Shown: positions 32,154-41,570 of the stretch, piece after piece | How the letters are laid out: every line of letters starts with the position of its first letter | Numbering within the stretch: the stretch's first letter is position 1 | Assembly: GCF_013836145.1 (NCBI RefSeq) | Contig: NZ_CP057483.1 | Coordinates: 2,604,001 to 2,668,000 of the forward strand | Length of the DNA: 64,000 bases | Direction of reading: 5' to 3' | Origin: Citrobacter sp. RHB25-C09 | Lineage (GTDB): Bacteria > Pseudomonadota > Gammaproteobacteria > Enterobacterales > Enterobacteriaceae | The notes under the pieces: generated by a model | Told to the model about the DNA's origin: nothing | The model's database searches: none | Seen by the model: only the letters and a program-made list of their open reading frames with translations | Translations under genes and position numbers: made by a program

Positions 32154-33670
32154 ACGGACTCCTGGTGCTGTTGCATGATGGTATAAATTTTCTCAATATC
32201 GATGTGTTTCCGCATCGCATCTGCCAGCAGGTCAAACTGCTGCGATTTATATTGCGCGTAATGGAACGTGGGATCCAGGGGAGAAAGGCCCTTACGTTGG
32301 CGCAGTCCGTTGACCAGCGCGCGGGTAAAATCATCGCTATCAAACAGACCATGCAGATAGGTGCCAAACGCCAGCCCGTCCGCCGTGACTGCGCCATCCG
32401 CCACGTAGTGACCGTTCTTATTTAATTGCACTACCGGCTGGCAGTAGTCTTGTAGCGTGGTTTCACCCATATGAATTTCGTAGCCGCGTACCGCCAGACC
32501 AGACGCTGCCGATAACCAACCGGGTAAAACGGGCGACATTGTCCCGTCGACCAGCGTTGTCGTTTTATGTTGGGCAAATTGCGTCGTGGTCGGCAGCAGG
32601 CCAAGTCCTGGCAGCGTGCCCAGCCCCGACTCCACGTCGTCGATCAGGGTTTCGCCCAGCATCTGGTAGCCACCGCAGATCCCCACCACCGGTACATGTT
32701 GTCGGTGCGCCTGCATTACCGCGTGGGCCATACCGCTTTCACGCAGCCAGACCAGATCGCCCAGCGTATTTTTGCTGCCAGGCAGGATCACCAGGTCAAC
32801 GCCGCTCAGTTCTTCCGGCTGACGCACATAGCACACGCGCACATCCGGCTGCGCGGCCAGCGCATTAAAATCGGTGAAGTTCGAAATATGCGGAACCTGC
32901 ACCACCGCAATGTTGATATCGCGCTTCCCGGTGCGCAAATACTTCCCTTTTTGCAAGGCCACACCGTCTTCATCTTCGAGATCGATATCCAGCCACGGCA
33001 TCACGCCCAGTACGGGAACACCGGTCAGGTTTTCAATCTGCTCAATACCGGAATAGAGCAGCGCCACGTCGCCACGAAACTTATTGATGATGACGCCTTT
33101 CACCCGCGCGCGTTCATGCTCATGCAACAAGGCTAATGTTCCGTAGATGGAGGCAAACACCCCGCCCCGGTCAATATCAGCAACCAGTATTACCGGGCAT
33201 TGCGCCATTTCAGCCATGCCCATATTGACGATATCCCGGTCGCGAAGATTGATCTCTGCCGGGCTACCTGCGCCTTCGAGTACCAGCACCTCAAACTCCT
33301 GCGCCAGGCTCTTATAAACGGAGAGGATCTGCTCGCGCAGTTGCGGCTTATACGCGTGATAACTGACGGCGTCCATATCCGTCGCGACCTGTCCCATCAG
33401 TACGATCTGCGCTTTACGATCGCTGGTCGGTTTCAACAGCACCGGATTCATGCGCACATCTGGCACGATCCCGGCCGCCTCCGCCTGGAAAATCTGCGCG
33501 CGCCCCATCTCTTTGCCATCCGGCGTTATGCCGGAGTTAAGCGCCATATTTTGCGATTTAAACGGCGCGGTTCGCCGGCCATCCTGGTAAAAGATGCGGC
33601 AAAGTCCTGCTACCAGTACGCTTTTGCCGACGTCAGACGCCGTCCCCTGCAACATAATTGCCTGCGTCAT
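32150..33670 (-). CDS. cbiP: adenosylcobyric acid synthase CbiP (glutamine-hydrolysing)
   Basis: Amidates carboxylates b, d, e and g of adenosylcobyrinic acid a,c-diamide. 506 residues as in Salmonella. N-terminal P-loop-like ATPase domain: LQGTASDVGKSVLVAGLCRI, FKSQNMALNSG, LEGAGSPAEINL, VADIDRGGVFAS. C-terminal class I glutamine amidotransferase: VVGICGGYQMLG with the Cys nucleophile-like position, and GYEIHMGETT, AFGTYLHGLFDSD with the His. A 4-bp overlap joins it to cbiO and cobU. Confidence 0.96.
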   Translation of the reverse strand: MTQAIMLQGTASDVGKSVLVAGLCRIFYQDGRRTAPFKSQNMALNSGITPDGKEMGRAQIFQAEAAGIVPDVRMNPVLLKPTSDRKAQIVLMGQVATDMDAVSYHAYKPQLREQILSVYKSLAQEFEVLVLEGAGSPAEINLRDRDIVNMGMAEMAQCPVILVADIDRGGVFASIYGTLALLHEHERARVKGVIINKFRGDVALLYSGIEQIENLTGVPVLGVMPWLDIDLEDEDGVALQKGKYLRTGKRDINIAVVQVPHISNFTDFNALAAQPDVRVCYVRQPEELSGVDLVILPGSKNTLGDLVWLRESGMAHAVMQAHRQHVPVVGICGGYQMLGETLIDDVESGLGTLPGLGLLPTTTQFAQHKTTTLVDGTMSPVLPGWLSAASGLAVRGYEIHMGETTLQDYCQPVVQLNKNGHYVADGAVTADGLAFGTYLHGLFDSDDFTRALVNGLRQRKGLSPLDPTFHYAQYKSQQFDLLADAMRKHIDIEKIYTIMQQHQESV

Positions 33671-34482
33671 GACGCCTCCTTAATATGTCGTTTTTGCATA
33701 CGACGAAAAAATTCTTCTTCGGTTTTACACAGCGGAAAGCCTAGCTGCGCATGCAGTTTTACCAGCCACGGCTGGGTTAACCCGGCCGCCTCTATCAGCG
33801 CTGTACGCGTGAACACGTCACCTGGCTCGCCGTTGGCTAGCACTTCGCCATGATGCAGAACATACACGGCATCGCTGACTTCATAGATCAAATCGATGTC
33901 ATGGCTGGAGATCACCACGTGATTCCCCTGCGCCACAATACGTTTAATGATGTCAATCATCTGACTGCGACCGGAAGGATCAAGTCCTGCCGTAGGTTCA
34001 TCAAGCAGTAAATATTTCGCCCGTAGCACCAGCGCCCCGGCAATAGCCACTCGCTTTTTCTGCCCGTGGCTTAAGGACTGAATGGGCTGATGGCGAAAAC
34101 GCTGCGCATCCACCAACGTCAGTGCGTCATCCACCCGCCGGGCAATTTCATCCTCTGCCACGCCCAGATTACGCAGGCTGAAGGCGATATCGCTGTCGAT
34201 ATCGGTATAGAAAATTTGCTGATCCGGATCCTGAAACACGGTCGCCACCTGCTGACGCAGTGCCAGCAGGCCTCGTTTGCTGTAATCGAGCGGCTTCCCC
34301 TGCCACATCACCGCACCTTGCTGAGGGCGCAGTAAACCACTCAGGTTCATAAACAAGGTAGACTTTCCACACCCATTCGCCCCCACCAGTCCGGTAACGG
34401 CGTGCGTCGAAAAATCCAGCGTCAAGCCTTTGAGAACCTGCGTATCCTGATAGCGAAACCAGAGATCGGTGGTGGCAAGCAT
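33667..34482 (-). CDS. cbiO: cobalt ECF transporter ATPase CbiO
   Basis: ATP-binding subunit of the CbiMNQO cobalt importer. 271 residues. Walker A GANGCGKST (about 35-43), Q-loop FQDPDQQIF, ABC signature LSHGQKKRVAIAG, Walker B YLLLDEPTAGLD, and the switch His in ISSHDIDLIYEVSD. The C-terminus HAQLGFPLCKTEEEFFRRMQ is the family extension. It is 8 bp after cbiQ and overlaps cbiP by 4 bp. Confidence 0.96.
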   Translation of the reverse strand: MLATTDLWFRYQDTQVLKGLTLDFSTHAVTGLVGANGCGKSTLFMNLSGLLRPQQGAVMWQGKPLDYSKRGLLALRQQVATVFQDPDQQIFYTDIDSDIAFSLRNLGVAEDEIARRVDDALTLVDAQRFRHQPIQSLSHGQKKRVAIAGALVLRAKYLLLDEPTAGLDPSGRSQMIDIIKRIVAQGNHVVISSHDIDLIYEVSDAVYVLHHGEVLANGEPGDVFTRTALIEAAGLTQPWLVKLHAQLGFPLCKTEEEFFRRMQKRHIKEAS

Positions 34483-34490
34483 GCTTATCC

Positions 34491-35171
34491 TTACAGGTGA
34501 AAATCACCCTGATACAGTTTGATATCCAGCGTTGCCGCCATTTGCTGATAGCGAATCAGCACCCGGGTGAACAGTAATCCCACCAGCATTGCCAGCGAGC
34601 GGTAGCTTTCAGGCAGGCTACGATACCCAAAACGCAGCGTTTGCGCGCGATGAATCGCCAGCGCCTCCTCCAGGAGGATGAAAATAAAACGCCAGGTCAG
34701 GAGGATCTGCTCTGTGAGCAGACGCGGCACGTGCGCCCGTTTGAGCAGAGCAATCAGCTGCGGAAACGGCAAATTCAGCACCAGCCAGAACGTGGCAGCG
34801 AGCGCCGCCAGGCTGCGCCAGAAGGTGTCGTTTGCAGTATGCAGCCCCGTCGTCGTCACGCCCAGCCAGTACTCACCCAGTGGGAACCCTGCCAGTAGCG
34901 TTTGCGGATCGCGGCTAACGCTGAACAGGATCGTCACTACACCAACCAACAGGAAGCCGAACGGCAGCGCCATCCAGCGGCACCAACGGAGAAATGATAT
35001 CCGCAGCAGCCAACAGGTCAGCCCTGCGGTCATCGCCAGTTCGATCCCCTGTCCCCATGGGGGTAAGCTAAACGCCAGAATCATTAACACCAGCCAGAAA
35101 AGAAACTTGCGCTCCGGCGCGACGTGATACCAGCGGCTCTGGTAACTCAGTCGGTCAAGACCGGTCATCAC
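34491..35171 (-). CDS. cbiQ: cobalt ECF transporter transmembrane subunit CbiQ
   Basis: T-component of the CbiMNQO importer. 226 residues (225 if the second Met is used, as in Salmonella), with about five membrane spans. The ECF T-signature appears as EQILLTWRFIFILLEEALAIHRAQTLRFGYR with the Ala-Arg-Gly type motif that contacts CbiO. C-terminus IKLYQGDFHL. It overlaps cbiN by 17 bp. Confidence 0.95.
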   Translation of the reverse strand: MMTGLDRLSYQSRWYHVAPERKFLFWLVLMILAFSLPPWGQGIELAMTAGLTCWLLRISFLRWCRWMALPFGFLLVGVVTILFSVSRDPQTLLAGFPLGEYWLGVTTTGLHTANDTFWRSLAALAATFWLVLNLPFPQLIALLKRAHVPRLLTEQILLTWRFIFILLEEALAIHRAQTLRFGYRSLPESYRSLAMLVGLLFTRVLIRYQQMAATLDIKLYQGDFHL

Positions 35172-35436
35172 GATGCTGTCTTCCTCTGGCGTAGCCCAGA
35201 ATGTAAAAAATCACCGCCGCGCCGATCGACCCCTGCAAGGTGAACAGCAGGCTTTCAATTTCACCGCTTGCCGGTTCGTACAACGGCTGGAACCATGGCT
35301 CATACTGCGGCGCAACGGCCTGAATCTGGCTTTCAGCCTCACCGTCCGAACCACCGTATTCGCCGCCGTGATTGATAAAGAACGGCAGAATCACCAGAGC
35401 AATCACCATCGATAACAGGATCAATGTCTTTTTCAT
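35155..35436 (-). CDS. cbiN: cobalt transport accessory protein CbiN
   Basis: Small membrane subunit that activates CbiM during cobalt loading. 93 residues with two spans: MKKTLILLSMVIALVILPFF at the N-terminus and LFTLQGSIGAAVIFYILGYARG near the C-terminus, with a periplasmic loop (GGEYGGSDGEAESQIQAVAPQYEPWF). Length and features match Salmonella CbiN. It starts 1 bp after the cbiM stop. Confidence 0.95.
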   Translation of the reverse strand: MKKTLILLSMVIALVILPFFINHGGEYGGSDGEAESQIQAVAPQYEPWFQPLYEPASGEIESLLFTLQGSIGAAVIFYILGYARGRQHRDDRS

Positions 35437-35437
35437 C

Positions 35438-36175
35438 TTAATGTCCTTGCGCGGTAATCAGTTGTCGTTTCGTCAACTGGTCGTAAATCATTACGGTGAG
35501 CAACCCTTCGGCTATAGCGATGGGGATCTGCGTCAGGCAGAAAATACCCATGAACTTGACGACCGAGCCCGTGGCTCCAGCTTCAGGATCGGGAAACGCC
35601 ACGCCCAGCTGTACCGAGGTCACAAAATAGGTCACCAGATCCGCCAGCATGGCGCAGAGAAAGACGCCGACATCACGCCGTATACCTGCGCGGCAGGCCA
35701 TTTGCCACACCAGATAACCCACAACCGGGCCAATGACCGCCATTGACATGCCGTTGGCTCCCAGCGTGGTTAACCCTCCGTGTGCCAGCAGCAGGGCCTG
35801 AAACAGCAGCACGATAGCGCCAAGAACGGCCACAACGCCCGGACCAAACAGGATCACCGCCAGTCCGACACCGGTCGGGTGCGAACAGCTTCCGGTCACC
35901 GATGGGATCTTCAGCGCGGAGAGCACGAAGATAAACGCGCCGCACAGTGCCAGCAGTACCTTTTGATGACTGTCATCCATCACGATATGCCGCAGACGCA
36001 CCAGTCCGTACCACAGACACGGGAGAAACAGTAACCACCATGCCAGCGCCCACATTGGCGGTAAAAACCCTTCCATAATGTGCATCGCAAAAGCCTGCTC
36101 CGGCACAATCATCAGCAAGAGCGCCACCGCCAGGCCACTGAATGACAGTTTTTTCAACTGCTGCTCAAGATTCAT
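35438..36175 (-). CDS. cbiM: cobalt ECF transporter S-component CbiM
   Basis: Cobalt-binding substrate subunit. 245 residues from the ATG at 36175 (MNLEQQLKKLSFSGL), equal to Salmonella; the frame extends five codons more to 36190, where it would overlap cbiL further. A cleavable signal ends at VPEQAFA, exposing MHIMEGFLPP at the mature N-terminus, whose Met-His coordinates the metal. Further marks: VTGSCSHPTGVGLAVILFGP, AHGGLTTLGANGMSMAVIGPVVGY. Overlaps cbiL by 4 bp. Confidence 0.95.
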   Translation of the reverse strand: MNLEQQLKKLSFSGLAVALLLMIVPEQAFAMHIMEGFLPPMWALAWWLLFLPCLWYGLVRLRHIVMDDSHQKVLLALCGAFIFVLSALKIPSVTGSCSHPTGVGLAVILFGPGVVAVLGAIVLLFQALLLAHGGLTTLGANGMSMAVIGPVVGYLVWQMACRAGIRRDVGVFLCAMLADLVTYFVTSVQLGVAFPDPEAGATGSVVKFMGIFCLTQIPIAIAEGLLTVMIYDQLTKRQLITAQGH

Positions 36176-36885
36176 TGTGCATCCCTCCACTGTTTATTGA
36201 CCAGAATGGTCGAGAAGTAAGGTAACGGCTGATCGTCATCGACCTCGTGCAAATGCTGCCAGCACTGCTCACCGGGCAGCGTGGCTTCAGACATCATGAG
36301 CGCGCAATCCAGCAGTCCCGCCTGTTTCAGCAAGGCTTTAATGCGTGGAAAACGGCCATAAACTTTCATCAGAACCAGACTATCGTGTTGACTTAACGCC
36401 TGGGCAATTTCGGCTTCCGGCGCGGTGCAGGACACCACCGCCAGCGACTGCTGCTCCATCGCCAGCGGCGTTTTTGCGCGAGCGGCGATGGCAGCAAAGG
36501 ATGTGACACCGGGGACAATCTCCAGCCACGGCGGACACCCAATACGCTGGAGTAAAAAAACCCAGGTGCTAAACAGCATGGCATCACCCAGCGTGATAAA
36601 TCCCACGCGTTTACCGGCGTCCACGTCTTTCACCAGCGCAGCGGCGACTTCATCCCAAACGGCCTCTTTTTCCGCACTGTCAGCGCTCATCGGAAAATGG
36701 CAGCAGCGCACTTCGGTGTGCTCGCCGATATACTCTCGCACAATGGAAAGGGCCAGGCTGTCGCCGCCTTTACGCCCCGCCGGGGCATACAAAATATCCA
36801 GCGTTCCCAGAATGCGCGAGGCGCGAACAGTAATGAGATCGGACGCCCCCGGGCCAGTGCTCAGGGCAAACAGTCTGCCGCTCAT
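36172..36885 (-). CDS. cbiL: cobalt-factor II C20-methyltransferase CbiL
   Basis: SAM-dependent methylation at C20 of cobalt-factor II, an early corrin step. 237 residues. Tetrapyrrole methylase fold: N-terminal STGPGASDLITVRASRILGTLDILYAP, GFITLGDAMLFSTWVFLL, EIVPGVTSFAAIAARAKTPLA. It overlaps cbiK and cbiM by 4 bp each. Confidence 0.95.
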   Translation of the reverse strand: MSGRLFALSTGPGASDLITVRASRILGTLDILYAPAGRKGGDSLALSIVREYIGEHTEVRCCHFPMSADSAEKEAVWDEVAAALVKDVDAGKRVGFITLGDAMLFSTWVFLLQRIGCPPWLEIVPGVTSFAAIAARAKTPLAMEQQSLAVVSCTAPEAEIAQALSQHDSLVLMKVYGRFPRIKALLKQAGLLDCALMMSEATLPGEQCWQHLHEVDDDQPLPYFSTILVNKQWRDAQ

Positions 36886-37676
36886 GCTGCTTCCTCCATC
36901 GCGCTATTCAGTGCCTGATGGAGATGGGCGACGAACATCGCCCGCACCGCCGGGTTTTCCCCCAGGCCACTCAGCCACGGCGTTGCCGGTATCCCTGCGG
37001 CGTTAAACAGCGTTTTCCACGAATCTTCTTCATCAGAGGCCATATCGTTAATGGCATGGTCACCGGCCACCAGCATCAGCGGCATCAGATGCACGGCGCG
37101 AACCCCCTCTTTACGCAGGCTTTCAATCAGAATGTCGACTTCCGGATAGCTTTCTACCGCCCCCACACGCGCCGGGAATCCCTGCGCCGTCATCATATGA
37201 TCGAGGCACGCATAGGCGGCAAAGGCGTGGTGGCTGGCACCGTGCCCCATAAACACCACCTTCTCACGTTCGCCAAGCGCGGGCATTTGCTGCTGTAGGG
37301 CCAACATCAACCGGGCGTAATCATCGTGGCTGCTGAGCAGAGGCACACCGAGCGTCAGGCGAGCAAAAAGCGGTCGCAGGCTCTGCACTTCGCGGACAAT
37401 TTTTTCATATTCATCGCCATTGATAATATGCAGCGACTGAATCGCCACATCCTGATATCCCTGCTCGGCAAGCTTTTGCAACGCCTGAAGCGGAGTATTA
37501 ATTTCTATACCGTCGCGCTGTCGGAGCTTGCGAATGATCATGCCGGAGGTGAAGGCACGAAACAGATCCCGGTCGGGGCAGCTTGCAGACAGATCGCGCT
37601 CGCAGGCGACGATATTTTTCTCACAGGTGTCGTGATAACTGGTGCCAAAGCTGACCACCAGAAGCGCTTTTTTCAT
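36882..37676 (-). CDS. cbiK: sirohydrochlorin cobaltochelatase CbiK
   Basis: Inserts Co2+ into sirohydrochlorin, committing to the anaerobic B12 path. 264 residues. N-terminal VVSFGTSYHDTCEKNI, the metal-binding His in VFMGHGASHHAFAAY, and VRAVHLMPLMLVAGDHAINDMASDEEDSWK, the second conserved His region. Cytosolic, no signal peptide, unlike periplasmic CbiK variants. A 12-bp gap follows cbiJ. Confidence 0.95.
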   Translation of the reverse strand: MKKALLVVSFGTSYHDTCEKNIVACERDLSASCPDRDLFRAFTSGMIIRKLRQRDGIEINTPLQALQKLAEQGYQDVAIQSLHIINGDEYEKIVREVQSLRPLFARLTLGVPLLSSHDDYARLMLALQQQMPALGEREKVVFMGHGASHHAFAAYACLDHMMTAQGFPARVGAVESYPEVDILIESLRKEGVRAVHLMPLMLVAGDHAINDMASDEEDSWKTLFNAAGIPATPWLSGLGENPAVRAMFVAHLHQALNSAMEEAA

Positions 37677-37688
37677 GTGTGTGACTCC

Positions 37689-38474
37689 TTAAGCAGTGGC
37701 CAGCCAGCGTGCTAAACGCTGTTGAAATGCGGCCTGACTTTCCAGTAACTCATCTCCCGTCACCTGCGGCGCCGGGCGGGTAATCACGATGCAGGGAATA
37801 CTCGCTTCCAGACAGGGCTGTACTTTTTCCTGATAGCCCCCCTCAGCGCCAGAAGCCTTAGTAATCACCACATCAGCCTGACACTGACGATAAAAGGCGG
37901 CGTTGAATTCAGCGCTAAAAGGCCCACATAGCGCGTATATTTCCCCCACCCCGAAGCCGAGTTCGGCACACTGCTGGATCACCCCGACGACCGGTAACAC
38001 GCGGGCGAGCAGGATCTTCTCAGGCAACCCCACCCGCCACTGCGCCAAATCTTTGCTTCCTGTCGTCAGCAGGACACGCTTGCCAAAACGCCGCGCAACT
38101 TCACAGGCCTGCGCAATGCTCTGCACGCGAAAGAGCAGCGGATGTTGTAAGTTGTTAAGCTGCTCTGGTCGCTGATAGCGACTCAATAGCACGCCGGCCT
38201 GTTCACAGGCGCTGAGAATATTGCGGCTCACCACGTCGGCGTAGGGGTGCGAAGCATCAATCACCCAGCGCGTGTTGTTCACCTTCAGCCAGCTCACCAT
38301 CTGCGCTAATTCCAGCCGGCCACAGCGCACCTGACCCCGGATATCACCCGCCAGCTGCTTCCCGGTCGGCGTTGCCACCGACAGGGTATAGGCCACGTTG
38401 GCCGCATCCAGTTGCTGGCATATCGTCCGGGCATCGCTGGTGCCGCCGATGACCAGCACATCGCCGTAACTCAC
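37689..38474 (-). CDS. cbiJ: cobalt-precorrin-6A reductase CbiJ
   Basis: NADH-dependent reduction of the macrocycle of cobalt-precorrin-6A. 261 residues (Salmonella about 263). VLVIGGTSDARTICQQLDAA at the N-terminus is the dinucleotide-binding loop, with WVIDASHPYADVVSRNILSACEQAG and TKASGAEGGYQEKVQPCLEASIPCIVITRP near the C-terminus, both family signatures. Overlaps cbiH by 4 bp. Confidence 0.94.
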   Translation of the reverse strand: MSYGDVLVIGGTSDARTICQQLDAANVAYTLSVATPTGKQLAGDIRGQVRCGRLELAQMVSWLKVNNTRWVIDASHPYADVVSRNILSACEQAGVLLSRYQRPEQLNNLQHPLLFRVQSIAQACEVARRFGKRVLLTTGSKDLAQWRVGLPEKILLARVLPVVGVIQQCAELGFGVGEIYALCGPFSAEFNAAFYRQCQADVVITKASGAEGGYQEKVQPCLEASIPCIVITRPAPQVTGDELLESQAAFQQRLARWLATA

Positions 38475-39196
38475 AGCACGTAGCCTCGAGGAGTGATCAT
38501 CAGCCCCTCCTGCACATAAGTTGCTTTATTACCGACGATCACCAGACTGGTCATGTCGACGGGTTCGAAATCCATCCCACTCAGCGTGGTTAACCATTTC
38601 TCCTGTTTCTTGCGCCCGGCCGATTTCACTACTCCCACCGGGGTTTGCCCGCTCTTGCTGGCGGCAAGCAGTTCAAAGGCGCGCGCCAGATGGCCTTCTC
38701 GACCCCGGCTGCGCGGGTTATAGAAACAGATCACAAAGTCTGCTTCCCCGGCGGCAATAATGCGTTTTTCGATAACCGGCCACGGCGTCAGCAGGTCGCT
38801 CAGGCTGATGTGGCAAAAGTCGTGCATCAACGGTGCGCCGAGTAACGACGCAGCGGCGATACTGGCGGTCATGCCGGGGATCAGGCGCACTTCAACATCC
38901 AGTTTCTGTTTGCTGACCAGTTCCAGCACCAGTCCAGCCATGCCATAAATTCCGGCGTCACCGCTGCTGATCAGCGCCACATTGTGCCCGGCCTGTGCCA
39001 GTTCAATCGCCGCCTGACAGCGCTCGATCTCTTTGCACATACCGGTTTTGATCACCTGCTTGTCGCCGGTAAACGCTTTCACCAGGTGGGTATACGTTTT
39101 GTAACCCACCACAATTTCCGCCGCCTGCAGCGCCTCTACGGCTTCCATGGTCATCATGGCCTGTGAGCCGGGGCCGATTCCGATAACGGTTAACAT
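38471..39196 (-). CDS. cbiH: cobalt-precorrin-3 C17-methyltransferase CbiH
   Basis: Methylates C17 and drives ring contraction. 241 residues from the ATG at 39196 (MLTVIGIGPGSQAMMTMEAV), as in Salmonella; the longer frame to 39277 lies inside cbiG. Tetrapyrrole methylase motifs: GIGPGS, LISSGDAGIYGMAGLVLEL, RLIPGMTASIAAASLLGAPLMHDFCHISLSDLLTPW, FYNPRSRGREGHL. The start overlaps the cbiG stop by one base. Confidence 0.95.
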   Translation of the reverse strand: MLTVIGIGPGSQAMMTMEAVEALQAAEIVVGYKTYTHLVKAFTGDKQVIKTGMCKEIERCQAAIELAQAGHNVALISSGDAGIYGMAGLVLELVSKQKLDVEVRLIPGMTASIAAASLLGAPLMHDFCHISLSDLLTPWPVIEKRIIAAGEADFVICFYNPRSRGREGHLARAFELLAASKSGQTPVGVVKSAGRKKQEKWLTTLSGMDFEPVDMTSLVIVGNKATYVQEGLMITPRGYVL

Positions 39197-40251
39197 CAGT
39201 GTGAAACTCCCAAAGTGATAGTGACGCCCTGCTCGCGCAGCGTTTCGCCAGCCAGTTGCCCCTGGCTCAGCAACCACGCTGCCGGCCCCGAGACGCTACC
39301 GACGCCAACCGTTTGACGTACAAACGGAGACGCCGCAAAGCGATGTTCATGCTCACGCAGCGCGTCAGCGGTAAAGGTTTCAAACGGCACGCGCCAGCAG
39401 GAGGCAAGCTGAATCAGCCCCGCTTCATTTTTCTTGAGCGTGACGCTGCCGATGGCTTTCAGCGCCAGCGGATCAAAGCGTTGCGCTTCGAGCTGGCGTG
39501 CCAGCAGCGCCGCCAGCAGCGGAAACGGCGTATCGCGTCGACAGCCAATCCCGGCAACCACCCGCTGTGGCACCAGCTTCCAGTGCGGAATTGGGATCGC
39601 CGGCAGTTCGTTACGGAGGGTGATACAGACCAGCCCGTCCAGCTCAGGCAGTTGTTGAAGATCGGTCACGGTGATAAAACCGCGTCGGTCACAGTGCTGG
39701 ACGTCTTCGGCCAATTCATCGTCCCACCACAGGCCAACCCGCTGATGGCTCACCAGCATCTGATTGACGACTTTGACCGCCGTGCGAAAGTCGGTCATTC
39801 GCGCATTAAGCTGGAATGCCAGCATATCGAGCGCTGCCAACTCGTTAACGTCAGTTGCCGTGGTAATCACCGGATCGGCCCCAAGCATGCCCGCCAGATA
39901 ACGCGTCAGGGCATTCGCGCCACCCGCATGACCCGAAAGCAGGCTGATGACGTGCTGACCGCGCTCATCGATCACCACCACCGCGGGATCGCTGAATTTG
40001 TCATTCACCAGCGGGGCCAGTACGCGGACCGCAATCCCCGTCGCCCCAATAAAAATCAACGCAGAATAGTGGCTGAACGCGTCGCGAGCGGACTGGGCGA
40101 AACCGCCGTCAAACGGCAGAAACCCATCCTCCTGCAGCTTTTCACTGGTGAAGCAGGTCAGCGGTAGCATGGCCGACAACCGCTTCGCCAGCGCTACGCC
40201 GCCCGGCGTCAGGCAAAACAGCGCGATAGATTCAGGCTTTACGGTATTCAT
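39196..40251 (-). CDS. cbiG: cobalt-precorrin-5A hydrolase CbiG
   Basis: Opens the delta-lactone and releases acetaldehyde (the C20 fragment) after ring contraction. 351 residues from the ATG at 40251 (MNTVKPESIALFCLTPGGVA), the Salmonella length; the frame extends upstream into cbiF and is not used. Central part LIFIGATGIAVRVLAPLVNDKFSDPAVVVIDERGQHVISLLSGHAGGAN and C-terminal domain VAGIGCRRDTPFP...VGVGSVSGPAAWLL. Overlaps cbiF by 20 bp. Confidence 0.95.
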   Translation of the reverse strand: MNTVKPESIALFCLTPGGVALAKRLSAMLPLTCFTSEKLQEDGFLPFDGGFAQSARDAFSHYSALIFIGATGIAVRVLAPLVNDKFSDPAVVVIDERGQHVISLLSGHAGGANALTRYLAGMLGADPVITTATDVNELAALDMLAFQLNARMTDFRTAVKVVNQMLVSHQRVGLWWDDELAEDVQHCDRRGFITVTDLQQLPELDGLVCITLRNELPAIPIPHWKLVPQRVVAGIGCRRDTPFPLLAALLARQLEAQRFDPLALKAIGSVTLKKNEAGLIQLASCWRVPFETFTADALREHEHRFAASPFVRQTVGVGSVSGPAAWLLSQGQLAGETLREQGVTITLGVSH

Positions 40252-41005
40252 GGCTAAAATCCGCAGCGTAGAGTCTGGAGTAGTGATATTCATCTCCGAG
40301 GAAGTTGCCGACGAGAATGAGCGCAGTTTTGCGGATCCCTGCATCGCGCACTTTATCGGCGATATCCGCCAGCGTGCCGCGTACGGTCTGGCTTTCCGGC
40401 CAGGTGGCTTTATAGATCACGGCCACCGGCGTATTCGCGGGATACCCTCCTTCGACAAGCCGCTCGGCAACCCGATGAATGCGCTGTACGGAGAGATAAA
40501 TCGCCATCGATGTCTGGTGGCTGGCAAAAGATTCCAGTTGCTCGCGCTCTGGTACGGGAGTGCGCCCTTCAAGACGGGTGATAATCAGGCTCTGTGAGAC
40601 TTCCGGCACGGTGTATTCGACGCCAAGTTCCGCCGCCGCACCGAGGAAAGCGCTGACGCCGGGCACAACCTGCCAGGGGATGCCGCGCCGGGCAAGTTCC
40701 TCCCCCTGTTCACGCACCGATCCGTACAGCGACACGTCGCCGGTTTGCAATCTCACCACCGTTTTGCCGGCCTTCACTCCGGCTTCCATCAGATCGAGAA
40801 TTTGCGCCAGATGCAGTTCCGCGCTGTCGTGGCACTCCGCACCTGCCGGGCAGTATTCCAGCAGTTCAGTGTTAATGAGCGAACCGGCATAAATCACCAC
40901 CTGCGCCTGCTGTAGCAACCGGTAGCCCTTGAGGGTGATTAGCTCACGATCGCCGGGGCCTGCACCAACAAACCAGACGCAGCGGGGATCAAAAGTCTCA
41001 GACAT
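40232..41005 (-). CDS. cbiF: cobalt-precorrin-4 C11-methyltransferase CbiF
   Basis: SAM-dependent C11 methylation. 257 residues from the ATG at 41005 (MSETFDPRCVWFVGAGPGDR), as in Salmonella. Motifs: VGAGPGDRELITLKGYRLLQQAQVVIYAGSL, LQTGDVSLYGSVREQ, VVPGVSAFLGAAAELGVEYTVPEVSQSLIITR and the C-terminal ALILVGNFLGDEYHYSRLY. Overlaps cbiT by 8 bp. Confidence 0.96.
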   Translation of the reverse strand: MSETFDPRCVWFVGAGPGDRELITLKGYRLLQQAQVVIYAGSLINTELLEYCPAGAECHDSAELHLAQILDLMEAGVKAGKTVVRLQTGDVSLYGSVREQGEELARRGIPWQVVPGVSAFLGAAAELGVEYTVPEVSQSLIITRLEGRTPVPEREQLESFASHQTSMAIYLSVQRIHRVAERLVEGGYPANTPVAVIYKATWPESQTVRGTLADIADKVRDAGIRKTALILVGNFLGDEYHYSRLYAADFSHEYRKA

Positions 41006-41570
41006 GGCGTTCTTCCTTCTGACAGGCGATAACAAAAACAGGATTATTCGGTTTGAAATAGTGACCACTGCCGAGCGCGGTCAGTGATGAAACCTGGAGT
41101 TGTAGACATTCAATCTCTTTCACGGCCGACTGCTGCAACCAGGCCAGCGCCGTGTTGACGTTTTCCTGCAAGATAAAGGTCATCACCAGGCGGCCGCCTG
41201 GGTGCAACTGGCGCATCGACCAGTCGATAAGTTCAGTAAGAAACCCGCCGCTGCCGCCCATAAATATCGCATCGGCTTTGTCGGTGAGCGCCATTGACGC
41301 CTCACCAGGCAAAATATCGATGTTGGAGCAGGCAAAGTGCTGGCGGTTTTCGTCAAGCAAACGCAGAGCCGCCGGGTTGCGCTCAATGGCCGTCACGCGC
41401 AGCGAGGGGTACTGGAGCGCAGCTTCAATAGAAACGCTGCCGGTTCCTGCACCAATATCAATGAAATGTGTAGCCCGGTGCAGTTCGAGTTTAGCGAGTG
41501 CAAATGCACGAACCGCTTCTTTGGTCATCGGTACCTTCTCGCCACGCAGAAAAAGCTCATCTTTCATCAA
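40998..41570 (-). CDS. cbiT: cobalt-precorrin-6B C15-methyltransferase (decarboxylating) CbiT
   Basis: Methylates C15 and decarboxylates the C12 acetate chain. 190 residues; class I methyltransferase fold with SAM motif FIDIGAGTGSVSIEAALQYP, VTAIERNPAALRLLDEN and FMGGSGGFLTELIDW. Corresponds to the C-terminal half of fused CobL in aerobic bacteria, while CbiE is the other half; here they are separate, overlapping by 14 bp. Confidence 0.95.
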   Translation of the reverse strand: MMKDELFLRGEKVPMTKEAVRAFALAKLELHRATHFIDIGAGTGSVSIEAALQYPSLRVTAIERNPAALRLLDENRQHFACSNIDILPGEASMALTDKADAIFMGGSGGFLTELIDWSMRQLHPGGRLVMTFILQENVNTALAWLQQSAVKEIECLQLQVSSLTALGSGHYFKPNNPVFVIACQKEERHV